The notes below the pieces were generated by a model that had not been told where the DNA came from, made no database searches, and saw nothing but the letters and a program-made list of their open reading frames with translations. The translations under genes and the position numbers were made by a program. 45,536 bases of DNA from Ferrovaceae bacterium (GTDB lineage: Bacteria > Pseudomonadota > Gammaproteobacteria > Burkholderiales > Ferrovaceae), in NCBI GenBank assembly GCA_027311025.1, contig DAICZS010000012.1:1-45536 (forward strand). The letters are read 5' to 3'. Of this stretch, positions 16,680-24,633 are shown piece after piece (the first letter of the stretch is position 1; each line of letters begins with the position of its first letter).

Positions 16680-17456
16680 TCACCCCATGACTACGGTGGT
16701 CATGCTGATTGATCCCAAATCGATGCCCTCAACCGGAAAACTGACCTGATCCGTGCTGCGCTGCAGGCCCAGCATGTATAGCAGCGGCAGATAGTGTTCG
16801 GGTGTGGGTACCGCAAGGCGCCCGTCCGCATCCAGCGCATCGAGGGCCAGGAGCGCGTCATGGTTTCCTGCGCTAATGGCGAGCCGCGTCTTCTGATCGA
16901 ATCGCACTGCCCAGTCGTAGGGGCTTGCCGATGATTCCCACAACAGTTCCCCCAGGTGATGCACGATGTTGCCACTGCCCAAAACCAGCACACCCTCGTC
17001 GCGCAAGGGGGCCAGCCGGCGCGCAAGCTCATAGTGAAACCTGCCGGTGCCTCGTGAATCCAGGGACAGTTGAATCACCGGGATGTCGGCATCGGGGTAT
17101 AAATGTTTCAATACGGACCAGGTGCCATGGTCCAGACCCCATGCCATGTCCTGACGAACCGGGGTGGGTGAGAGCAGGTCTGCAACGCGTTGCGCCAGCA
17201 GGGGGTTGCCTGGGGCAGGGTATTGCACCTGATAGAGGGCCTTGGGAAAACCGCCAAAATCGTGGATGGTGCGTGGTTGCGCCATGGCAGTTACTGCCGT
17301 TTCAGGCACGAACCAGTGCGCCGAGATCGCGAGGATGGCTTCAGGCCTGGGCAAGGACTGTCCCAAGGCCTCCCAGGCTTTGGCATAGCGGCTGGGCAGG
17401 ATGGCGTTCATGGGGTTGCCGTGACCAACAAACACGGTAGGCATGGTTCTTGTCAT
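16680..17456 (-). CDS. ygiD: LigB-type extradiol dioxygenase (4,5-DOPA dioxygenase family, YgiD-like)
   Basis: A 258-residue class III extradiol dioxygenase of the DODA/YgiD family. Candidate metal and active-site residues are His12 (GHGNPMNA), His47 (AHW), His65 (IHDFGGFP), His110 (GLDHGTW), His166/167 (GNIVHHLG) and His221. The family opens catechol rings such as DOPA with Fe(II) or Zn. The true substrate here is not known. ATG 17456 begins MTRTMPTVF; Met5 is an alternative start. The promoter must lie in the 65 nt shared with lexA, where the LexA box sits. Confidence 0.88.
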   Translation of the reverse strand: MTRTMPTVFVGHGNPMNAILPSRYAKAWEALGQSLPRPEAILAISAHWFVPETAVTAMAQPRTIHDFGGFPKALYQVQYPAPGNPLLAQRVADLLSPTPVRQDMAWGLDHGTWSVLKHLYPDADIPVIQLSLDSRGTGRFHYELARRLAPLRDEGVLVLGSGNIVHHLGELLWESSASPYDWAVRFDQKTRLAISAGNHDALLALDALDADGRLAVPTPEHYLPLLYMLGLQRSTDQVSFPVEGIDLGSISMTTVVMG

Positions 17457-17489
17457 GATCCGATTCTAGAGGGGTTGCATTTTCCATAA

Positions 17490-17509
17490 TACTGTATAAA
17501 AATACAGTC
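17490..17509. promoter_or_regulatory. LexA-binding site (SOS box)
   Basis: TACTGTATAAAAATACAGTC matches the gammaproteobacterial/betaproteobacterial LexA consensus (CTGT-N8-ACAG at 17492-17507, AT-rich centre). It lies 12 nt upstream of the lexA start and implies autoregulation. It is also 34 nt from the divergent dioxygenase start. Confidence 0.93.
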
Positions 17510-17521
17510 ATGGAGGATGTG

Positions 17522-18124
17522 ATGAACCCATTGACCCCAAGACAGCAGCAAATTCTCGATTGGATACGCCAGCACATGGAACAGGAGGGCGTGCCGCCCA
17601 CGCGCGTGGAATTGTGCGCAGCCATGGGTTTTCGCTCTCCCAATGCCGCTGAGGACCACTTGCGTGCCCTGGCCAGGAAAGGCGCCATCGAGCTGGTGGC
17701 GGGTTCCTCTCGCGGCATTCGCCTGCCGGACCATGGCGGGCTTCCGCTGGTGGGCCGGGTGGCTGCAGGAAGCCCGGTTCTTGCCACCGAACACATCGAG
17801 GCCCACTATAAGGTTGATCCCCAGATGTTCCGCCCTCAGGCAGATTACCTGTTGCGGGTGCGTGGCGCGAGCATGCGCGATGTTGGCATTCTGGACAACG
17901 ATCTGCTTGCCGTGCATCAAACGACCGTAGCGCACAATGGCCAGATCGTGGTGGCGCGGCTGGGCGACGAGGTCACGGTCAAGCGCTTCCGGCAGCACGG
18001 CCACCAGGTCGAACTTCTGCCCGAAAACCCCGATTTTGAACCCATCCTGGTGGATTTGCGACATGAGCCGCTGGTCATCGAAGGCTTGGGCGTAGGCATC
18101 ATCCGATCCGACTGGAGCCACTAA
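17522..18124 (+). CDS. lexA: LexA repressor, SOS regulator
   Basis: A 200-residue LexA. The N-terminal winged helix (residues 1-68, [16 protein letters not shown] and [21 protein letters not shown]) binds SOS boxes. The self-cleavage site is Ala82-Gly83 (RVAAGSP), the nucleophile Ser117 (GASMRD) and the base Lys154 (VTVKRF); these sit two residues before their E. coli equivalents. GGAGG at 17512-17516 is 5 nt before ATG 17522, so this start is preferred over ATG 17510, which touches the LexA box. It is followed after 3 nt by the SulA-like gene. Confidence 0.97.
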   Translation: MNPLTPRQQQILDWIRQHMEQEGVPPTRVELCAAMGFRSPNAAEDHLRALARKGAIELVAGSSRGIRLPDHGGLPLVGRVAAGSPVLATEHIEAHYKVDPQMFRPQADYLLRVRGASMRDVGILDNDLLAVHQTTVAHNGQIVVARLGDEVTVKRFRQHGHQVELLPENPDFEPILVDLRHEPLVIEGLGVGIIRSDWSH

Positions 18125-18127
18125 ACC

Positions 18128-18646
18128 ATGTCCCTCGTCATCTCACCCCTGCATCTGCTCGTATGCCAGTTACGCCAACTTGTGGCCAGAATCAACTTAA
18201 AAAAGACAGCTCAATCTCTTGATTCAAATAATATACATTCGCTTCAAACGGCATTGCACATGTGGCCGGTCGGGGTGACCGAGGTGGCTGCTTGCGGCGA
18301 GCAGGAACTCAATGGCCTGTGGCCGTTCCTGGCCAGCATGACCCGCAGGCGCAAGTGGGTTGTGCTGGTGGCCCCCCCTTATGCGCTGCCCATGGCGCGT
18401 TTTCATCGCGCCGGGGTTGATCCGTCCCGGTTCATGGTGGTCCGTGCGACATCTGTCGAAGGAAAGCGATGGGCGGTCCAGCAGGCGCTTCGCAGTCGCG
18501 ACTGTGGTGCCGTGCTGTTTTGGTCCATGCCCCTGGAAGCCTCACAGCGGCTTCGCCTGGAAGCAGCCGCGCTCGAGGGAGAGGCTTCATGCATTGGTTT
18601 CATTGAATCATTTAACCAATTGATTCCTGTGCATAAAGCAGCATAG
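18128..18646 (+). CDS. SulA-like SOS protein (SulA/ImuA family)
   Basis: A 172-residue protein 3 nt after lexA, therefore almost certainly SOS-controlled. The core (residues ~46-165) matches the SulA/ImuA pattern: WPVGVTEVAACGEQELNGLWPFL, RKWVVLVAPPYALPMARFHRAGVD, an RSRDCGAVLFWSMPLEASQRLRLEAAALEG segment and an IGFIESF end. SulA blocks FtsZ assembly during DNA damage; ImuA helps the ImuB/DnaE2 mutasome. No imuB or dnaE2 follows, and the Pseudomonas lexA-sulA arrangement is the same, so a SulA-like inhibitor is favoured. The first ~45 residues are encoded by unusually AT-rich DNA (18190-18255) and do not resemble the family, so the true start may be later. Confidence 0.75.
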   Translation: MSLVISPLHLLVCQLRQLVARINLKKTAQSLDSNNIHSLQTALHMWPVGVTEVAACGEQELNGLWPFLASMTRRRKWVVLVAPPYALPMARFHRAGVDPSRFMVVRATSVEGKRWAVQQALRSRDCGAVLFWSMPLEASQRLRLEAAALEGEASCIGFIESFNQLIPVHKAA

Positions 18647-18680
18647 ACCCATGCTGTTGCAGCAAGCGTGCTGCAGCATG

Positions 18681-18709
18681 AAAAAGCCCCTCTTTGCGAG
18701 GGGCTTTTT
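18681..18709. terminator. Bidirectional intrinsic terminator between sulA-like gene and rne
   Basis: A perfect 12-bp stem (AAAAAGCCCCTC, 18681-18692, with GAGGGGCTTTTT, 18698-18709) has a 5-nt loop TTTGC. U-tracts are available in both directions, fitting two convergent genes. A second, bulged hairpin (ATGCTG-TTG-CAGCA / TGCTGCAGCAT, ~18651-18679) precedes it. Confidence 0.92.
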
Positions 18710-18741
18710 CATGGGCGATCGATCGCCCTTATGACAGAGCC

Positions 18742-21420
18742 TTACGACTCGCTGCGCTGTTGGGTTTCCACCTGAACCAGCGGACCAGCCTCTGCCTTGG
18801 CAGCCGGGCGAGCCCGGGGGGTGCGCCGGCGAGGGGGGCGAGCCTCCTGTTCGGAAGGGGGCGCAACTTCTGCGGCCTTGCGGGTTTGCACCAGAACCAA
18901 TCCGCTCTCCGCTGGGACTTCCAGAGTGGCCGTTGAAAGGGAAGTGGCAGGTGCCGTGATGGGTTGCTGTGCCACCGGCATCGAAACGGGTGCAGGTGTG
19001 GGCACATCGGGAATGGAAACGGCTACAGCTACAGGCGCAGTGGGCGTCTCGACAGGGGCAAACACCGGTGCAGGGGCTGCTACCGCGGCACCCAGGTCGA
19101 ACTCCGCCTGGGGCTGAAGCGGTTCATGGTGCTCCACCGGAGTTTGGACCGATGGGGTCTCGTCATAAGTCTCATTGCGGTTACGGCGACGCTGTCGAGG
19201 GTTGCGCAGGGCACCCTGTTCTTCCGCGATGACGCTGTCTATCACCGTTTCGGCCGGATTTTCATCACCCCGCTCAAAAGAGGGCGCAATGGCGCCGTTG
19301 AAGCCGCGTGCACCGCGGTCGCGACGACCACCACGCCGGCCACGGCGGCTTCTGCCACCCCCCCCTTCGCGTGGGGCCGGTTGGCCTTCGTTGCCCGTCG
19401 TGAGCGACGCTGCAACTGGTGCGGGCACAGCCTGGGTGGGTGCTGCTGCCTGGACCTCATTGCGCTTGGGGTCGCGTTGCTGCTGGCGGGGTTTTTGCTG
19501 TCCTCGGCCCTCGCCACGCTGGGGCCGGTCACCGTTTTCCGGGGCTCCTTCACGCGTTTCATTGCGGCTACCGCGTTCCTGGCGATCTCGTCCCCCGCGT
19601 GAGCGACGGCGATCATTGCCCTGTTCGTTGCGTTCACGGCGTGCCGGCGCTGCTGGGGCCGTTTCGGCTCTGGCGGGCGCAGGTTCCTCGCCAGGCGAGC
19701 CCTTGAACCAGCCCAGAATGGTGCCAAAGAGCGATTTACGCGAGCCTTCCTGGTAGCTGCGCGCAGCAGGGGCTGGTGCGGGGGTGGGTTCGGCACTCAT
19801 GGGCGCAGGCTGAAGCGGGGTAATGCCCCGTACGGCAGCCACCGGTTTGGCCGGGGTCTGTCGCTCGTCGCGCGGCTTGAGGTCGTTTGCCTCCTCAGGA
19901 ACTTCCACCAGCTGGTAGCTGGTTTCCGTCAGTTCCATCTGGTTGGCTTCGTCGTGACGGATGCGCAGCACCGAGTAATTCGGGGTTTCCAGGTGGATGT
20001 TGGGAATCAGCATCACATGGACCTTGAGGCGTGCCTCGATGGCGTAGATGTCGGCGCGCTTCTCGTTGAGCAGGAAGGTGGCCACGTCCACAGGAACCTG
20101 GGCCCGGACGATGGCCGTGTTTTCCTTCATGGCCTCTTCCTGCAGGATGCGCAGGATATGCAGTGCCGAGGACTCGGTATCGCGGATGAAACCGGTGCCG
20201 TGGCAGCGCGGGCAGGCCGTATGGCTGGTTTCTCCCAACGAAGGCTGAAGGCGTTGGCGTGAAAGCTCAAGCAGGCCAAAGCGGGATATTTTTCCGGTTT
20301 GCACGCGCGCACGGTCATAGTGCAGGGCGTCGCGCAAGCGGTTTTCCACGTCTCGCTGGTTGCGCGTGCTCTCCATGTCGATGAAGTCGATGACGATCAA
20401 GCCGCCCAGGTCGCGCAGACGCAGTTGCCGGGCAATTTCATCCGCGGCCTCGAGGTTGGTGTTGAGCGCGGTCTGTTCGATGTCCGCTCCACGCGTGGCA
20501 CGGGCCGAGTTGACATCCACCGAGACCAGGGCCTCGGTATGGTCGATGACGATGGCGCCGCCCGATGGCAGCGTGACTTCACGCCGGTAGGCGGTTTCAA
20601 TCTGATGTTCGATCTGGAAGCGCGAGAACAGCGGCACATCGTCGTGGTAGAGTTTGACCTTGTGGACGTTGGCCGGCATGACATGGCTCATGAACTGCCG
20701 TGCCTGTTCATAGATGGATTCGGTGTCAAACAGGATCTCGCCAATGTCCGGCTGGAACAGATCGCGAATGGCGCGAATCACGAGGCTGCCTTCCTGATAG
20801 ATCAGGAAGGGGCCGTTCTGCCCATGGGAAGCGGCCTCTATGGCATTCCATAATTGCAGCAGGTAGTTGAGATCCCATTGCAACTCTTCCACCGAGCGGC
20901 CAATTCCGGCAGTTCGGGCAATCAGGGACATGCCGGCCGGCACCTCGAGTTGCGCCAGAACGTCGCGCAATTCCGCGCGTTCGTCGCCTTCTACGCGGCG
21001 CGAGACACCACCGCCACGCGGGTTGTTGGGCATCAATACGAGGTAACGGCCCGCCAGGCTGATGAAAGAGGTCAGTGCGGCCCCTTTGTTGCCCCGTTCG
21101 TCCTTGTCCACCTGGACGATGAGTTCCTGGCCTTCCTTGAGCTGGCTGGCGATGCGGCTGCGCGAAAATTCGCCGTCTTCGTTTTGCAGGTAGGCGCGAG
21201 AGATTTCCTTGAAAGGCAGAAATCCGTGGCGATCGGTGCCGTAATCCACGAAAACTGCTTCGAGCGAAGGTTCCACTCGCGTGATGACGGCCTTGTAGAT
21301 ATTGCTCTTGCGTTGTTCCTTGCCGGAATATTCGATGTCGAGGTCAATCAGTTTTTGACCGTCGACGATGGCAACCCGGAGCTCCTCGGAGTGGGTTGCG
21401 TTAAACAGCATGCGCTTCAT
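18742..21420 (-). CDS. rne: Ribonuclease E
   Basis: An 892-residue RNase E starting MKRMLFNATHSEELRVAIVDG. The S1 domain covers ~35-125, then the 5' sensor and RNase H-like parts. The catalytic aspartates are in SVDVNSARATRGADIEQTALNTN and LIVIDFIDM, and the zinc-link is CPRCHGTG. Past residue ~500 the protein is disordered and rich in Pro, Ala, Glu and Arg, with Arg-rich blocks (RRRSRGGRDRQER, RRGRRGGRRDRGARG) likely to bind RNA and degradosome partners. It processes rRNA and tRNA and starts mRNA decay at the inner membrane. ATG 21420 is chosen because the family begins MKRML; an upstream in-frame ATG at 21456 is unlikely. The long leader suggests autoregulation. Confidence 0.96.
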   Translation of the reverse strand: MKRMLFNATHSEELRVAIVDGQKLIDLDIEYSGKEQRKSNIYKAVITRVEPSLEAVFVDYGTDRHGFLPFKEISRAYLQNEDGEFSRSRIASQLKEGQELIVQVDKDERGNKGAALTSFISLAGRYLVLMPNNPRGGGVSRRVEGDERAELRDVLAQLEVPAGMSLIARTAGIGRSVEELQWDLNYLLQLWNAIEAASHGQNGPFLIYQEGSLVIRAIRDLFQPDIGEILFDTESIYEQARQFMSHVMPANVHKVKLYHDDVPLFSRFQIEHQIETAYRREVTLPSGGAIVIDHTEALVSVDVNSARATRGADIEQTALNTNLEAADEIARQLRLRDLGGLIVIDFIDMESTRNQRDVENRLRDALHYDRARVQTGKISRFGLLELSRQRLQPSLGETSHTACPRCHGTGFIRDTESSALHILRILQEEAMKENTAIVRAQVPVDVATFLLNEKRADIYAIEARLKVHVMLIPNIHLETPNYSVLRIRHDEANQMELTETSYQLVEVPEEANDLKPRDERQTPAKPVAAVRGITPLQPAPMSAEPTPAPAPAARSYQEGSRKSLFGTILGWFKGSPGEEPAPARAETAPAAPARRERNEQGNDRRRSRGGRDRQERGSRNETREGAPENGDRPQRGEGRGQQKPRQQQRDPKRNEVQAAAPTQAVPAPVAASLTTGNEGQPAPREGGGGRSRRGRRGGRRDRGARGFNGAIAPSFERGDENPAETVIDSVIAEEQGALRNPRQRRRNRNETYDETPSVQTPVEHHEPLQPQAEFDLGAAVAAPAPVFAPVETPTAPVAVAVSIPDVPTPAPVSMPVAQQPITAPATSLSTATLEVPAESGLVLVQTRKAAEVAPPSEQEARPPRRRTPRARPAAKAEAGPLVQVETQQRSES

Positions 21421-21806
21421 AATGGACCCCCGCGCGCTTGGGCTTCGGGAGGACAAAACCGAGCCACGCTCGCGCCTTGGGCGCGGGTGGGCATAAACTA
21501 TAGGGCCTTCACGTGACTAAAATGTCAGACTCTCTATCAATGGTTCGATCGGTGTTGTCGTCATCACCCTGCTTCAGGCAGAGCGGAAAAATCAGATGAT
21601 GCTTTCAGCGCGCAACTAACTTACCATCGCTACTTTTTGGTGAGCGAAATTAACCGATTGTGACTGTTCGTCGAACGCCCGGAGGTTTGCCGGGAAGGTT
21701 CCCGGGATGTCACCGTTGATCCGGGGTTATCGAGTCTGCTCGGAACGGGTTGAGTTAACCCGGATCTTCAGGCCGCTTGATGAGGCGACCTCTAATAGAC
21801 TCAATA
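21421..21806 (-). promoter_or_regulatory. ~390-nt structured 5' leader of rne
   Basis: No gene is visible in the 405 nt between rne and rluC. From the predicted start near 21807 the rne leader is about 387 nt, close to the 361-nt E. coli leader that RNase E cleaves to control its own mRNA. Stems include CCGGGA-AGGT-TCCCGG (21690-21705), CGGGTT-GAGTT-AACCCG (21746-21762) and a GTTCG-T-CGAAC palindrome (21666-21676). I cannot align it to the known rne 5' element by eye; autoregulation is inferred from length, structure and gene context. Confidence 0.55.
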
Positions 21807-21813
21807 ACTTACG

Positions 21814-21842
21814 ATTATAAATAAAATGTCCTCTTTGCGCAA
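21814..21842 (-). promoter_or_regulatory. Predicted sigma-70 promoter of rne
   Basis: Read leftward: -35 TTGCGC (21842-21837), 17-nt spacer, perfect -10 TATAAT (21819-21814). Transcription would start near 21807. The -35 element lies inside the first codons of rluC, so the rne and rluC control regions overlap. Confidence 0.7.
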
Positions 21843-22791
21843 AACTTCCGTTCTTTGGGAAGAAATCGATGAAGATGCCGATCACCAGCGCATCGACAAT
21901 TTTCTGCTCAATCGCCTCAAAGGGGTACCCAAAAGCCATATTTACCGCATTCTTCGCAGCGGTGAAGTGCGCGTCAACAGTGGCCGGGTGGACGCCACCT
22001 ACCGCTTGAAGATCGGCGACCGGGTGCGCATACCGCCCGTGGAAATGGCTCCGGCCAAGGCCGGCCCCCTCAATGCCCCAAAATGGGGCGCGGCGCCCCT
22101 GTCACAGGCAATCCTGTATGAAGACGAGGGGCTGCTGGCGCTCAACAAGCCTGCCGGCGTGGCAGTGCACGGGGGTAGCGGCATCAGTCTGGGCGTGATT
22201 GAGCAACTGCGCGCAGAGCGGCCCAAGGCGCGTTTTCTGGAGCTGGCTCATCGGCTGGATCGCGATACTTCTGGCATCCTGCTCATCGCCAAAAAGCGCA
22301 GCATGCTGGTGGCGCTGCATGACATGATGCGCACCGGGGCCATGGACAAGCGCTATTTTGCACTGGCGCGGGGCCAGTTCAAGGAAGAAAAGAAAGTGGT
22401 CAGGGAGAGCCTGCACAAGTTTCTGACCGAATCCGGCGAGCGGCGGGTGATGGTACGGGATGACGGCAAGGCTTCGCAAACCGTTTTTCGCCGCAAACAG
22501 CGTTTTGAGGAAGCGACACTGCTGGAAGCCCAACTCATGACCGGGCGCACCCACCAGATTCGCGTGCATCTCGCCCATCTGGGCTGCCCCATCGCCGGCG
22601 ATGACAAGTACGGCGACTTTGCCTGGAACAAGGCGCTGGCGCGCCAGGGCCTCAAGCGGATGTTCCTGCATGCGGCTTCCCTGCGTTTCATCCATCCCGT
22701 GCAGGAGGCACCGCTCAAGCTGGAAGCGGCACTGCCCCAAGAGCTCAAGCAGTTTCTCGAACGCCTGACGCCATTGACGCATGCGCTATGA
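21826..22791 (+). CDS. rluC: 23S rRNA pseudouridine synthase RluC
   Basis: A 321-residue pseudouridine synthase. Residues ~22-75 are an S4 RNA-binding domain (QRIDNFLLNRLKGVPKSHIYRILRSGEVRVN). The catalytic motif HRLDRDTSG is at 142-150 with Asp145 as nucleophile, and GRTHQIRVHLAHLGCPIAGDDKYG follows. RluC converts three uridines of 23S rRNA (955, 2504, 2580 in E. coli). The divergent arrangement with rne is the same as in E. coli, which supports RluC over RluD. ATG 21826 lies in the rne promoter region. The gene overlaps the HAD gene by 11 nt. Confidence 0.94.
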   Translation: MSSLRKTSVLWEEIDEDADHQRIDNFLLNRLKGVPKSHIYRILRSGEVRVNSGRVDATYRLKIGDRVRIPPVEMAPAKAGPLNAPKWGAAPLSQAILYEDEGLLALNKPAGVAVHGGSGISLGVIEQLRAERPKARFLELAHRLDRDTSGILLIAKKRSMLVALHDMMRTGAMDKRYFALARGQFKEEKKVVRESLHKFLTESGERRVMVRDDGKASQTVFRRKQRFEEATLLEAQLMTGRTHQIRVHLAHLGCPIAGDDKYGDFAWNKALARQGLKRMFLHAASLRFIHPVQEAPLKLEAALPQELKQFLERLTPLTHAL

Positions 22792-23431
22792 CCTGATCGT
22801 TTTTGATTGGGATGGTACCCTTCTGGATTCCGCCTCCCTGATTGCCGAAACGCTGCGCATGGCGTGCACGCGCATGGGCATCGCAACGCCCCCCGAAGCA
22901 CACGCGCGCCATGTCATCGGCATGGGAATGATGGCAGCGCTGCAATATGTGGCCCCCGAGCTGCCGCCCGAGCGGTTGCCGGAGCTGTTTGAACATTACC
23001 GTGCGCACTACCTTCCAAGGGAACACCAGTTGCGGCCCTTTGCAGGGGTGGCCGAACTGTTACAGCAACTTGATGCCGACGGCCATCTGTTGGCGGTGGC
23101 CACTGGCAAGCCGCGCGTGGGGCTGGAGCGCGGTTTTACCGCAACCGGATTCAAACCGCATTTCGTGGCCTCGCGGTGCGCTGATGAAAGCCGCCCCAAA
23201 CCCGATCCCGACATGCTGCTGCATTTAATGGCGGTGACGGGCACGACGCCGCAACGCACGCTGATGATCGGCGATACTTCCCACGATCTCATGATGGCGC
23301 ACCATGCAGGGGTCGATGCGGTGGCGGTGAGCTATGGTGCGCATCCCCGGGCTTATCTTGAGCAGCATCCTGCGCTGGTGGTGCTGGACAGCGTGCCGGA
23401 TCTGGCACGCTGGCTGGGTGCACAGGGCTGA
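22781..23431 (+). CDS. HAD-superfamily phosphatase (Gph-like)
   Basis: A 216-residue HAD-IA hydrolase. Motif I is DWDGTLLDS with Asp9 (nucleophile) and Asp11; motif II is in VATGKPR, motif III around RPKPDPDML, and motif IV is GDTSHDLMMAHHAG. A helical cap lies between motifs I and II. It resembles phosphoglycolate phosphatase/PGMB-like enzymes; the substrate is uncertain. Its start overlaps rluC by 11 nt, so the two are translated from one message. Its TGA directly abuts the stop of the convergent adaptor gene. Confidence 0.9.
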   Translation: MRYDLIVFDWDGTLLDSASLIAETLRMACTRMGIATPPEAHARHVIGMGMMAALQYVAPELPPERLPELFEHYRAHYLPREHQLRPFAGVAELLQQLDADGHLLAVATGKPRVGLERGFTATGFKPHFVASRCADESRPKPDPDMLLHLMAVTGTTPQRTLMIGDTSHDLMMAHHAGVDAVAVSYGAHPRAYLEQHPALVVLDSVPDLARWLGAQG

Positions 23432-24616
23432 TCAGTTGGTCTTGGCTGCCACGGGGTTGACGGTGGCGCCATCCCGTACGGAATCCGAAGGATTGGTGAC
23501 GACCTTCTCGTTCTCATTCAACCCCGTAATGATCTCGATGGTCGTGCCAAAATCGCGTCCGGTAGTGACCGGCTTTAACTGGATGTGATTGTTCTGGTCG
23601 ATGACGGCCACCCTGGTGCCGTCTGCACGCACGATCAGCGTATTGGCTGGCAGGATGATGACTGGATTATCGAGCTTCAAGGCAAAATGCGCCTCGGCGT
23701 AACTGCCCGAGGCCAGTTCGTGCCTGTCGTTGGGAATGTGCACTTCCGTGAGCAGCGTCTTGGAACTGGGGTCCAGCGCCCCCGCGCTACGCGCCACGGT
23801 GGCTGTGAAGGTCTTTCCCGGAAACTCGCTCAGTTTGAGTGAGACAGGCATGTCGTCGTGGATGAAACGTGCCTGGCTTTGCGGTACGTTGACGAACAGG
23901 CGCAGCGGGTTGGTGGCCGACAGGCGGTAGAGCCAGCCGTTGGGGTCAGGGCTGTTGGCGGTGACGAGTTGGCCTTTTTCCACGTTGCGATAGGTGATGC
24001 GTCCGGCAAAGGGCGCGGTAACCCGCTCGAAGGCCTGGCTTTCCCGATAACGGCGCACATCGGCTTCGTTGGCATGAACGTCTGCGGCGCGGGCCTGCAT
24101 CTGGGCTTCCTGCTCATCCACGATCTGCTGCGACAGGAATTTTTTGGCCAGCAACTCTTTTGATCGGTTGAGCGTGGTGATGGCAATTTGCAGGTTGGCG
24201 CGCGCGGAAGCCAGCGCGGCTTCCGCATGGGCCAGATTCTGGTCCACCTCGGGACTGTCAATGGTCAGTAACAGTTGGCCTTCATGGACTTCCGCACCAA
24301 TGTCCACGTTCCATTTGCTGACATAGCCGCTGGCGCGGGCGTAGATCTGGGTTTCCCGTGCGGGTTGCAAAGTGCCCGGCAACACCAGTTCTGATTCGGG
24401 TTTGCCGCGGGTGGCCGTGACAAAGGCCACGGTGGGCGCGGGCGTGACCGTTGGGCGCGGGGCGTTGTTGGTAAGACCGTAGCGGTTGATCAGACCCACC
24501 ACGACCAGCACCAGGAGCAGGCCGATGACGATGGCCAGGGGCTTGAAAGCGTGGCTCAGACGATGCCGCGGCGTCGCAGCGGATTGTGGAGGATTCTGGT
24601 TTTCAGAAGGGTTCAT
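23432..24616 (-). CDS. RND efflux periplasmic adaptor subunit
   Basis: A 394-residue membrane fusion protein. Residues ~28-46 form an N-terminal membrane anchor. A biotinyl-lipoyl half-motif is in YASGYVSKWNVDIGAEV...LLTIDSPEVD, followed by a coiled-coil hairpin (~128-200), the second lipoyl half (VTAPFAGRITYRNVEKGQLV), a beta-barrel and a membrane-proximal domain. It connects the RND permease to an outer-membrane channel. It lies 17 nt downstream of the permease gene in the same transcript. No outer-membrane factor is in this operon; the TolC-type gene at 44159 is far away and tied to another unit. Confidence 0.92.
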   Translation of the reverse strand: MNPSENQNPPQSAATPRHRLSHAFKPLAIVIGLLLVLVVVGLINRYGLTNNAPRPTVTPAPTVAFVTATRGKPESELVLPGTLQPARETQIYARASGYVSKWNVDIGAEVHEGQLLLTIDSPEVDQNLAHAEAALASARANLQIAITTLNRSKELLAKKFLSQQIVDEQEAQMQARAADVHANEADVRRYRESQAFERVTAPFAGRITYRNVEKGQLVTANSPDPNGWLYRLSATNPLRLFVNVPQSQARFIHDDMPVSLKLSEFPGKTFTATVARSAGALDPSSKTLLTEVHIPNDRHELASGSYAEAHFALKLDNPVIILPANTLIVRADGTRVAVIDQNNHIQLKPVTTGRDFGTTIEIITGLNENEKVVTNPSDSVRDGATVNPVAAKTN

Positions 24617-24633
24617 AGGCAGACCATGAGTTT

